Part shown: positions 44,129 to 51,938 of the stretch, one piece after another | Layout: every line of letters starts with the position of its first letter | How positions within the stretch are numbered: position 1 is the first letter of the stretch | Assembly: GCA_963589005.1 (NCBI GenBank) | Contig: CAVAJR010000010.1 | Coordinates: 3,925 to 67,924 of the forward strand | From: RGIG5612 sp963589005 | GTDB lineage: Bacteria; Bacillota; Clostridia; Lachnospirales; Lachnospiraceae | Reading direction: 5' to 3' | Length of the DNA: 64,000 nt | The notes under the pieces: generated by a model | Database searches by the model: none | What the model was told of the DNA's origin: nothing | Seen by the model: only the letters and a program-made list of their open reading frames with translations | Program-made: the position numbers and the translations under genes

Positions 44129-45094
44129 TTGGGGAAATATATTATTAAACGAATAATCCTTGTTCCGATTATGGTTATTCTGACAACATTTGTTATTTTT
44201 TCATTAGTAAATATGACGGATAATGATCCAGCATTGCTTATGCTGCCAGATACATATACTCAGGAGCAGTTGGATGATATGCATGAGCAGTTAGGTTTGG
44301 ATAAGCCTTTTTTAGTAAGATATGTTAACTGGCTGGCAGATGCAGTTCAGGGCGATTTCGGAATATCCTATTCTCAGAAGATTCCGGTAGCACAGGTAAT
44401 AGGAAGTAAGATTCCGATTTCATTAAAGCTTGCATTTTACGCAACACTATTGATTATTATACTGGGTGTGCCGATAGGAATTATGTGTGCTGTAAAACAG
44501 TATAGAGCCTTTGATTCGATTATGAACATATTATCTAAATTTTTGTCAGCATTTCCTGAATTCTGGCTGGCAATGATGCTCATGCTGGTGTTTGCATTCA
44601 AACTGAAAATATTACCATCCTATGGAATGAAAAATGGCTTCGCGAGCTGGATACTTCCTGTAGTTGCACTTGCTCTTCCTAACTTAGGTGGATATGTCAG
44701 GCAGACCAGATCATCTATGCTCGATTGTATTAGACAGGATTATATAAGAACTGCTCGTGCTAAGGGCGCTAAGGAAGGAGCAGTAATATATAAGGAAGCA
44801 TTAAAAAATGCATCATTACCTATTATTACTTCAACTGGAATTCGATTCGCATCACTGTTGGGAAGTGCAACAGTTGTGGAGTCATGTTTTTCGCTTCCGG
44901 GTCTGGGATCGACATTGATTGATGCAATTGCAGTTAAGGATATTAACCTAACTATGGCGGGATGTGCTATTCTTGCAGCTGTATACATTGCAGTAATGCT
45001 TATTGTAGATATTCTATATGCAATAGTAGATCCGCGTATTAAGTCTATGTATGTGAAGGCATCAAACAAGAAAAAAGTAGTGAAGGGGGCATGA
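44129..45094 (+). CDS. ABC transporter permease 1 (DppB type)
   Basis: A 321-aa inner-membrane permease with about six transmembrane helices. The family EAA loop is ARAKGAKEGAVIYKEALKNASLPIIT (about residues 210-235), and VESCFSLPGLGSTLIDAI follows as in DppB/OppB. The start is TTG at 44129, supported by GGAAGGGG 7 bases upstream. No better ATG exists before the first helix (KYIIKRIILVPIMVILTTFVIFSL). Its last 4 bases overlap dppC. Confidence 0.9.
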   Translation: MGKYIIKRIILVPIMVILTTFVIFSLVNMTDNDPALLMLPDTYTQEQLDDMHEQLGLDKPFLVRYVNWLADAVQGDFGISYSQKIPVAQVIGSKIPISLKLAFYATLLIIILGVPIGIMCAVKQYRAFDSIMNILSKFLSAFPEFWLAMMLMLVFAFKLKILPSYGMKNGFASWILPVVALALPNLGGYVRQTRSSMLDCIRQDYIRTARAKGAKEGAVIYKEALKNASLPIITSTGIRFASLLGSATVVESCFSLPGLGSTLIDAIAVKDINLTMAGCAILAAVYIAVMLIVDILYAIVDPRIKSMYVKASNKKKVVKGA

Positions 45095-45966
45095 TTGTGA
45101 AAAAGAACAAAACCACTTATTCTCCTTTTCTAGAAACAATAAAACGTATTTTTAAACGTCCGGAAGGTATAGCAGCTGTAGCAATTATTTTACTTATCAT
45201 TCTTATCGCAATATTTGCTGATGCAATTGTCCCATATGAAAAGGCGATAACACCTGATGGATTGTCAAGGCTGCAGGGACCGTCAGCAGCACACTGGTTT
45301 GGAACAGATTCGTATGGAAGGGATTTATTTGCTAGGGTAATTCATGGAACGAGAATCGATTTATTCATGGCTGTAAGTGCAACAACGATTTCAATTACAA
45401 TTGGAACTATTATGGCTTTGTTGTGTGCTCATTTTGGTGGTGCTGTTGATAGCATTATCATGAGAGTAGCAGATATATTATCTTCTATTCCTGGTCTTGT
45501 CCTTGCGCTGGCAATATGCGCGGGTATTGGTCGTGGTATGTGGCCTCTTATTTTGTGTATGATAGTTGGAACTGTTTCCCTTCATACCAGAATGATACGA
45601 AGTGCGGCACTATCTGTTGGTGGTATGGAGTATATTGAATCTGCCAAGGCACTTGGTGCATCCACACCACATATAATGTGGCATCATTATATACCTAATG
45701 TTACTTCGGTTATGCTGCTCCAGCTGACTCAAAATATAGCTATAGACATAACAATGGGAGCAACGCTTTCATTCATTGGTCTCGGTGTAAAAACACCTAC
45801 ACCAGAATGGGGAATGTTACTGTCAGAAGGTATGAATTTCCTGCTAGCAACTCCGTGGGCCGCAATTTTTCCTGGAATATTTGTAGTTGTAACATCTCTG
45901 GCAATCGCAACATTTGGTGATGTGCTGCGGGATGCGCTTGACCCAAAGCTAAAAGGAAAGGCATAG
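45091..45966 (+). CDS. ABC transporter permease 1 (DppC type)
   Basis: A 291-aa second permease. The DppC signature HWFGTDSYGRDLFARVIHGTRIDL is near residues 68-91, and the EAA loop is ESAKALGASTPHIMWHHYIPNV. The ATG overlaps the dppB stop (ATGA), and AAGGGGG is just upstream. It pairs with the preceding gene to form the membrane channel. Confidence 0.9.
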   Translation: MIVKKNKTTYSPFLETIKRIFKRPEGIAAVAIILLIILIAIFADAIVPYEKAITPDGLSRLQGPSAAHWFGTDSYGRDLFARVIHGTRIDLFMAVSATTISITIGTIMALLCAHFGGAVDSIIMRVADILSSIPGLVLALAICAGIGRGMWPLILCMIVGTVSLHTRMIRSAALSVGGMEYIESAKALGASTPHIMWHHYIPNVTSVMLLQLTQNIAIDITMGATLSFIGLGVKTPTPEWGMLLSEGMNFLLATPWAAIFPGIFVVVTSLAIATFGDVLRDALDPKLKGKA

Positions 45967-45975
45967 GAGGTTAAT

Positions 45976-46950
45976 ATGAGCGAAAAAATACTTGAGGTAA
46001 AAAATCTCCATATAAAATACGTCGTTGAAAAAACATATGCAGAAGCTGTAAATGGAATTGATTTTGATCTGAGAAAAGGCGAAATTCTGGGACTTGTGGG
46101 CGAAACAGGAGCCGGAAAGACAACTACAGCGCTTTCTATTATGGGGCTTCTTCCTAAATTCATTTCGAGAGCGGAGGGAGAAGTTTTATATCGTGGAGAA
46201 AATGTTTTGACAATGACTGAAAAGAGATTACGCCGTTTAAGAGGAAAGGAAATCTCCATGATATTCCAGGACCCAATGACAAGCTTAAATCCTGTATTTA
46301 CGGTTGGGTATCAGATTGCAGATGTTATAAAAATTCATAACCCTAAGATGAGCCATGCTGAGGTCAACAAAAAAGTTGATGAGATAATGGAAATGGTTGG
46401 CATCCCAGCGGAGAGAAAAGGGGAGTATCCACATCAGTTTTCTGGCGGAATGAAGCAGAGAATCGTTATTGCGATTGCATTGGCATGTAATCCTGAAATT
46501 CTGATAGCAGACGAACCAACCACGGCACTGGATGTTACGATTCAGGCACAGGTTATGATGATGATGGAGGAACTTCAGAAAAAGCAAAATTCCGCAGTTG
46601 TTTTGATTACTCACGATCTTGGATTGGTTGCATCATTTTGCGATAAGATAGCAGTTATGTATGCAGGCGAGATTGTTGAGGCTGGTACAGTATTTGATAT
46701 TTTCGACAAGGGAAAATGTCATCATCCATACACAGAGGGGTTATTTGGCTCTATTCCGGATATTACAATTAAAACAGACCGGTTAAAACCTATACCTGGA
46801 TTGACACCGCATCCAACAGACCTTCCGAGGGGATGTAAGTTCCATCCTAGGTGCAGTAAATGTGTCACATGTTGTGAGATGGATGCTCCTACAGCCAGTG
46901 TCAATGGAACACATCTTATCAGATGCCATGTAATACGAGAGGAGGCTTAG
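45976..46950 (+). CDS. ABC transporter ATPase 1 (DppD type)
   Basis: A 324-aa ATPase with Walker A GETGAGKTT (about residues 39-47), Q-loop MIFQDPMTSLNPVF, ABC signature FSGGMKQRIVIAIALACNP, Walker B ILIADEPTTALD and H-loop THDLG. The C-terminal oligopeptide/dipeptide domain has a four-cysteine region (GCKFHPRCSKCVTCCE), which binds an Fe-S cluster in some DppD/F proteins. AGGAGG sits 5 bases before the ATG. Confidence 0.93.
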   Translation: MSEKILEVKNLHIKYVVEKTYAEAVNGIDFDLRKGEILGLVGETGAGKTTTALSIMGLLPKFISRAEGEVLYRGENVLTMTEKRLRRLRGKEISMIFQDPMTSLNPVFTVGYQIADVIKIHNPKMSHAEVNKKVDEIMEMVGIPAERKGEYPHQFSGGMKQRIVIAIALACNPEILIADEPTTALDVTIQAQVMMMMEELQKKQNSAVVLITHDLGLVASFCDKIAVMYAGEIVEAGTVFDIFDKGKCHHPYTEGLFGSIPDITIKTDRLKPIPGLTPHPTDLPRGCKFHPRCSKCVTCCEMDAPTASVNGTHLIRCHVIREEA

Positions 46951-46951
46951 T

Positions 46952-47905
46952 ATGGGTGAAGTTATCCTTGAATGTAAGAATTTAAAGAAATATTTTCCAA
47001 CTCCTAAGGGTATGCTTCATGCAGTAGACGATGTATCGTTTACTTTGAATGAAGGCGAAACCCTAGGGATTGTAGGTGAATCAGGATGTGGAAAATCCAC
47101 ACTGGGAAGAACTGTTTTGGGATTGTTGGACAGAACCGATGGAGATGTTACATTTATGGGACGCTCTATATATGGTCGTAAAAAACATGAAAATAAACAG
47201 CTACGCAAGGAGATGCAGATAATATTCCAAGATCCATTTTCATCATTAGATCCGAAAAAGACGGTATTTCAGATTATAGAAGAACCTTTGGCTATACATA
47301 AAATATGCAAAACCCGTGCTCAACGAATAGAGAGAGTCTATGAGTTGATGGATCTGGTTGGTCTTGACAGAAGATATGAAGGAACTTACCCTCATGAACT
47401 AGATGGTGGAAGACGACAGAGAATCGGTATTGCTAGGGCAATTGCATTGGAACCTAAATTTATTGTATGTGACGAGCCAGTATCGGCATTGGATGTATCT
47501 ATTCAGGCACAGATTCTGAATCTAATGTGTGACTTGAAGGAGCAGATGGGGTTGACATATATGTTTATAACTCATGACTTATCTGTGGTAAAACATATTT
47601 CAGATAGAATAATGGTATTGTATATGGGAAAACCAGTGGAATATGCTTCCTCCGATGATTTATTTGCCGAACCGATGCATCCATATACGAAGGCACTTCT
47701 TAGTGCGGTTCCGATTCCGGATATTTCTGCTAGAGATAAGCATCCTGAGATCATGAGAGGGGAAGTGTCTTCTCCAATTAATCCAAAACCGGGTTGTAGG
47801 TTTGCAGCAAGATGTTCGTTAGCGACAGATAAATGTTTCTCTGAGGAACCAGTTCTTAGAGAGGAACAAACAGAACATATGGTAGCGTGTCACATGCTGA
47901 AATGA
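46952..47905 (+). CDS. ABC transporter ATPase 1 (DppF type)
   Basis: A 317-aa second ATPase: Walker A GESGCGKST (about residues 38-46), Q-loop IFQDPFSSLDPKK, signature LDGGRRQRIGIARAIALEP, Walker B IVCDEPVSALD, and a C-terminal region with GCRFAARCSLATDKC. The signature LDGGR in place of LSGGQ is the usual DppF/OppF variant. It begins one base after dppD stops. GAGAGGAGG provides the ribosome site. Confidence 0.93.
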   Translation: MGEVILECKNLKKYFPTPKGMLHAVDDVSFTLNEGETLGIVGESGCGKSTLGRTVLGLLDRTDGDVTFMGRSIYGRKKHENKQLRKEMQIIFQDPFSSLDPKKTVFQIIEEPLAIHKICKTRAQRIERVYELMDLVGLDRRYEGTYPHELDGGRRQRIGIARAIALEPKFIVCDEPVSALDVSIQAQILNLMCDLKEQMGLTYMFITHDLSVVKHISDRIMVLYMGKPVEYASSDDLFAEPMHPYTKALLSAVPIPDISARDKHPEIMRGEVSSPINPKPGCRFAARCSLATDKCFSEEPVLREEQTEHMVACHMLK

Positions 47906-47937
47906 TAATTGATAAACTTAATGATGAGGAGAAAGGT

Positions 47938-49710
47938 ATGTCAAGAACAAAGGAAGAAATACTTACGGAGATAAAGGATGATATTATATGTGAAAATGGA
48001 ATATATTATCGAAGGATGATGCCACTAGATGCACCTGATTGTCATTGCAGCACGGTAGACACACGTCAGATTAGGTATGAAAAGGGATTCCAATTCAATC
48101 ATAAAAAGAGGTCGCTGACGGAAACAATTATTTGTGATCAGGATGTTCCGATTAGCGTAGGAAAGGAAAAATATACAATCTATGCCGACATTTATCGTCC
48201 GGATACAGAAGAACAGGTTCCAGCTCTGATCTGCTTTGGTTATGGGGGTAAGCGAGATACTAATAATAAGAGCGATTTTATGCCTCATAATAATGGTAAA
48301 TCAATACATGCAGATAGACCGCTGTCAGGACTTCAATGTTGGGAGGGTTTAGATCCCGCGACCTGGATACCAAATGGGTATGCAGTTGTGAATATTGATC
48401 CTACAGGTGTGGGTTCATCAACAGGACATATGGTTTTATTCTCACATGAAGATTGCGAACATGGAGCTGAAATAATAGAAAAGATAGCAGCAATGCCATG
48501 GTGCACAGGTAAGATTGGTCTAGGAGGCAGTTCGTGGTTAGGCATGGCGCAATTCTATTATGCAGCGATGAAACCACCACATCTTAGTTGTATAGCACCG
48601 TTTGAATCAGAGGGAGATCCATATAGAGATGAATATGTGCGTGGCGGAATACCGATAGTAGATCCTGCATTTTCACTGGATTATAGAACGCATGGCAATG
48701 GCTACATGGAATATCTGGGTAGGAATAATATAGAGCACCCTTTTTATGATTATTACTGGGCAGATAAGGAAATGCATCCAGAAAATATTGAAATACCAGC
48801 GTTTGTAGTGGGTAGCTATACCTCACCATTCCATACTAGAGGAACTCCGGATTTGTTTAATAGATTGGGAACAAAGGAAAAATGGTACCGTGCACACAAT
48901 ACGACGGAATGGTTGGATTTGTATACAGATCATTACGAAAATGATTTAAAGAAGTTCTATGATCATTACCTGAAGGAAATTGATAATGATTGGTTAGATA
49001 CTCCACGTGTGCGTATCGGATTAGTTAACCCGGGCGGAATGAATATTTTTGATCTTCCGGAAGAAGAGTACCCACCGAAGCGCATGCAACCTGTTAATTT
49101 TTATTTGAGTGAAGGCGGTCAGCTTAGCCTTGAAAAGTCAGAGAAGGCAGGAACCTCCACATATGATTGTGATGCACATGAAAAGGTTAATTTCACGATA
49201 AAGCTTGATAAGAAGTATCATGTAATTGGTGCCTCTAAGTTGAGATTATGGGTAGAGGCAGATGGCAACGATGATATAGATCTGTTTGTTAAATGGGTAA
49301 AGCTTGATAAGGAGGGCAATAGGCTTGCGACGGATGTCGGTATGGGATATTATTATGGACCAGATGGCAAATTGCGAGTATCACATAGAGAATTGGATGA
49401 TGAAAGAACAACTGACTTATATCCATATCATAAACATCAGCGACAAATGATGCTGCATCCTGGTGAGGTGGTTCCGGTTGACATTCAAATATGGCCAACG
49501 GGAATGATAATTGAGAAAGGACAGAGTATTCGTCTTACAATCAGCAGTGTTGATTTTCTAGAAGACAGACCACCGCATATGACGGTACCACAGAACAATA
49601 ACAAGGGTAGGGTTATTGTACATTTTGGCGGCAAATATGACTCAAGACTGGTGCTTCAGATGGATGAAGTTAAAACAGTAGGCTCGGTTCATAATCACTT
49701 CAAGGGCTAA
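47938..49710 (+). CDS. CocE/NonD family hydrolase (S15, X-Pro dipeptidyl-peptidase-like)
   Basis: A 590-aa alpha/beta hydrolase. The nucleophile Ser lies in GLGGSSWLGMAQFYY (about residues 196-210), after IDPTGVGSSTGHM. The C-terminal jelly-roll domain (about residues 350-590) has VRIGLVNPGGMNIFDLPEEEYPPKR and VPVDIQIWPTGMIIEKGQSIRLTIS. Relatives cleave esters (cocaine esterase), amides or X-Pro dipeptides. It probably opens the imported compound. The ATG at 47938 is chosen because AGGAGAAAGG lies just upstream. It ends the operon before a terminator. No signal peptide, so it is cytoplasmic. Confidence 0.88.
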   Translation: MSRTKEEILTEIKDDIICENGIYYRRMMPLDAPDCHCSTVDTRQIRYEKGFQFNHKKRSLTETIICDQDVPISVGKEKYTIYADIYRPDTEEQVPALICFGYGGKRDTNNKSDFMPHNNGKSIHADRPLSGLQCWEGLDPATWIPNGYAVVNIDPTGVGSSTGHMVLFSHEDCEHGAEIIEKIAAMPWCTGKIGLGGSSWLGMAQFYYAAMKPPHLSCIAPFESEGDPYRDEYVRGGIPIVDPAFSLDYRTHGNGYMEYLGRNNIEHPFYDYYWADKEMHPENIEIPAFVVGSYTSPFHTRGTPDLFNRLGTKEKWYRAHNTTEWLDLYTDHYENDLKKFYDHYLKEIDNDWLDTPRVRIGLVNPGGMNIFDLPEEEYPPKRMQPVNFYLSEGGQLSLEKSEKAGTSTYDCDAHEKVNFTIKLDKKYHVIGASKLRLWVEADGNDDIDLFVKWVKLDKEGNRLATDVGMGYYYGPDGKLRVSHRELDDERTTDLYPYHKHQRQMMLHPGEVVPVDIQIWPTGMIIEKGQSIRLTISSVDFLEDRPPHMTVPQNNNKGRVIVHFGGKYDSRLVLQMDEVKTVGSVHNHFKG

Positions 49711-49736
49711 CAATAAGTATTGAAAGAAAATAAAAG

Positions 49737-49771
49737 GCGTGCCAAGGAGTTAAACCTGGCACGCTAATTTT
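49737..49771 (+). terminator. Terminator of the gntR operon
   Basis: GCGTGCCA / TGGCACGC stem (49737-49744, 49757-49764) with 12-nt loop, followed by TAATTTTG. Confidence 0.75.
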
Positions 49772-49843
49772 GCATTGCATATAGAATTTTGATTAGGAGA
49801 AAAACTTGTGTTTTTATCCAGGTGGCTAAAAGGAGAGATTTGT

Positions 49844-50005
49844 ATGATTAAGAAAATAAGAGGAATACTGTGGATTGCAGTTTGCGTCGGTCTTGGAATA
49901 GGAAGTTATAAATTCTTTTCTGTTGCGGTTCTACTACTGGGTATTATATTTGCTGTCCTTGCGGTAGGAGCATTAATCTGTGGAATTTATCAGTTGAAAA
50001 AATAG
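49844..50005 (+). CDS. Small membrane protein, unknown function
   Basis: A 53-aa protein made almost entirely of two hydrophobic segments (GILWIAVCVGLGIGSYKFFSVAVLLLGIIFAVLAVGALICGIY) with basic ends (MIKKIRG and QLKK). AGGAG lies 9 bases before the ATG at 49844, and a strong terminator follows, which supports a real gene. It sits between the GntR and sulfatase modules. I do not recognise a family. Confidence 0.55.
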   Translation: MIKKIRGILWIAVCVGLGIGSYKFFSVAVLLLGIIFAVLAVGALICGIYQLKK

Positions 50006-50075
50006 AATTTTTTGGAATGCTGGTTCTTGTTTGCTTTTTACATTGATATTCTTACCTATCTAGGTATTGAGAAAT

Positions 50076-50107
50076 GGCTTATTTCTAAATGAAATAAGCC
50101 GTTTTTT
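50076..50107 (+). terminator. Strong terminator before sulfatase A
   Basis: GGCTTATTTC / GAAATAAGCC stem with 5-nt loop and GTTTTTT tail. In the same 321-base gap, TACCTATCTAGGTA (50053-50066) is a short palindrome and the shared sulfatase motif follows. Confidence 0.85.
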
Positions 50108-50205
50108 GATGATGACTGCCGTATATGCGTATGTCTTTAGCGTAAATGGTAGAAAATTAGTCTGTTACTAAATCTTCGTTTACGAGGATTAAGCATAAAT
50201 TCAAC

Positions 50206-50266
50206 ATTTTGTTTATATCAATCAAATTTTCTGTTGATTGTTTATTGGCACGTGCTTCAATAAAAT
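50206..50266 (+). promoter_or_regulatory. Sulfatase-module motif, copy 1, with -10 of sulfatase A
   Basis: A 35-bp motif (50206-50240) beginning ATTTTGTTTA and ending CTGTTGATTG. A -10-like TAAAAT is at 50261-50266, 27 bp after the start of TTGAT. No good -35 is present, which suits an activator-dependent promoter. Confidence 0.6.
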
Positions 50267-50326
50267 ACAAACGTAAAGATGTGGAATATCACTCTAAATG
50301 TTATATGAGGAGGAGAGTAAAAATTA

Positions 50327-51826
50327 ATGAACAAAAAACCTAATATAATTTTAATGTTTATTGATGATCTGGGGATAGGTGATGTTTCCTGCTACAACGA
50401 AAATTCTCAAATACATACTGAGAACATTGATAAGTTGGCATCTCAGGGAATAAAGTTTAATGATGCTCATGCAACATCTGCATTGTGTACTCCATCCAGA
50501 TATGGACTTTTGACTGGACGCTATAACTGGCGTTCAAGTCTTAAGAGATTAGTTTATGTTAAATCGGAGGATAACCTGATAGAAGAAGGACGCATGACGT
50601 TAGCCTCAATGCTGAAAAAAGAAGGTTACCAAACTGCATGCATCGGTAAGTGGCATCTGGGAATGCAATGGGTTCACACGGGGGAAGGTCCGTACGACGT
50701 TGATTATTCTCAGCCATATAAGATGGGTCCTAATGAATTTGGATTTGATTACTTTTTTGGACTGATGGCATCACTTAGTCAGCCACCATATGTATATTTG
50801 GAAAATGATCACGCTACAGCCGTTCCTGATACCATTACGGGTGTACAGCCGGATGTGTTGTTCAACTATGAATATAATCAGACATGGCTGCCGGGTCCGA
50901 CAGTTACAGGATTTAATATTCGAGATGTTGTACCAACTTGTCAAAAAAAGGTGCTGGAACAAATTGATAAATTCACCGAGGTTGGTGCACCTTTCTTTAT
51001 TTATTATCCAACGCCGGCGGTGCATGTACCACTGCTTCCAAGCAAGGAATTTGAGGGTAAATCAGGTATAGGAGCATATGGCGATTTTGTTTTACAGACT
51101 GATGCCATGGTTGGTGAAATTATGGATAAATTGCAGGAAAAAGGAATTGCAGATAATACCATGTTTATATTTGCTAGTGATAATGGCTGTGGCCCAAATG
51201 TTAATTATCCTGCATTAATTGCACTTGGTCATAATCCTAGTTACATCTACAGAGGCTGTAAGGGAGATATATGGGAGGGTGGTCATCGAATTCCATATAT
51301 TATCAAGTACCCTGGAATTATTCCAGAGGGAATTGAGACGGATAGGATTGTGTCGCTTTCAGATATAATGGCTACATGGGGAGAATGTTTTGGAATTGAT
51401 ATTCCTAACAATGCAGGAGAAGATTCGATATCCAACTATTCGTTATGGTTAGGTAAGGATGAACCCGTGCGTGAGGATATAGTGATGTCATCACTTAACG
51501 GGTCGCTGTCACTTAGAGAAGGACCGTGGAAATTAGAGTTATGCCCTGGATCGGGAGGACCTACAGATGCAATTGACAAAACAGATTTATCTGCACTTCC
51601 AAGATTTCAGCTTTATAACATGAATGGCGACGTTACGGAACGCTATAACCTTATAGATGAACAACCAGAGATAGCTGATAGATTAAAAAGAAAGCTTATT
51701 GAATATATAGATAATGGGCGTTCAACGCCAGGTGAGAAACAAAAAAATTATGCGGGTCTTAACTGCTGGAAAGAAATTGATTGGTGGATGAATGATAAAG
51801 AATTCAAGGCAGATACAAGACTTTAA
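50327..51826 (+). CDS. Sulfatase A (Cys-type, formylglycine-dependent)
   Basis: A 499-aa alkaline-phosphatase-fold sulfatase that hydrolyses sulfate esters. The metal Asp pair is in IILMFIDDLGIGD (D13-D14). The maturation motif C54-T-P-S-R-Y-G-L-L-T-G-R carries the Cys converted to formylglycine. IGKWHLG and FIFASDNGCGPN supply further active-site residues. No signal peptide is seen, so it acts in the cytoplasm on imported substrate. It needs the maturase at 61676-62785. It has an AGGAGGAG site and is preceded by the shared motif. Confidence 0.93.
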   Translation: MNKKPNIILMFIDDLGIGDVSCYNENSQIHTENIDKLASQGIKFNDAHATSALCTPSRYGLLTGRYNWRSSLKRLVYVKSEDNLIEEGRMTLASMLKKEGYQTACIGKWHLGMQWVHTGEGPYDVDYSQPYKMGPNEFGFDYFFGLMASLSQPPYVYLENDHATAVPDTITGVQPDVLFNYEYNQTWLPGPTVTGFNIRDVVPTCQKKVLEQIDKFTEVGAPFFIYYPTPAVHVPLLPSKEFEGKSGIGAYGDFVLQTDAMVGEIMDKLQEKGIADNTMFIFASDNGCGPNVNYPALIALGHNPSYIYRGCKGDIWEGGHRIPYIIKYPGIIPEGIETDRIVSLSDIMATWGECFGIDIPNNAGEDSISNYSLWLGKDEPVREDIVMSSLNGSLSLREGPWKLELCPGSGGPTDAIDKTDLSALPRFQLYNMNGDVTERYNLIDEQPEIADRLKRKLIEYIDNGRSTPGEKQKNYAGLNCWKEIDWWMNDKEFKADTRL

Positions 51827-51838
51827 AATAACGACTTG

Positions 51839-51909
51839 GTAAACAATATTTTGTTTACGATCAGGCAAATTTCTGTTGATTGTAAAATCATTGAGGATTT
51901 ACATATAAT
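51839..51909 (+). promoter_or_regulatory. Sulfatase-module motif, copy 2, palindrome and -10 of sulfatase B
   Basis: The 20-bp perfect palindrome GTAAACAATATTTTGTTTAC (51839-51858) overlaps motif copy 2 (51848-51882, beginning ATTTTGTTTA and ending CTGTTGATTG). TATAAT is at 51904-51909, 28 bp after the start of TTGAT. A related half-palindrome, TTTGTAAACAAA, lies at 51913-51924. Confidence 0.6.
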
Positions 51910-51938
51910 TACTTTGTAAACAAAGAAAATGGTAAAAC

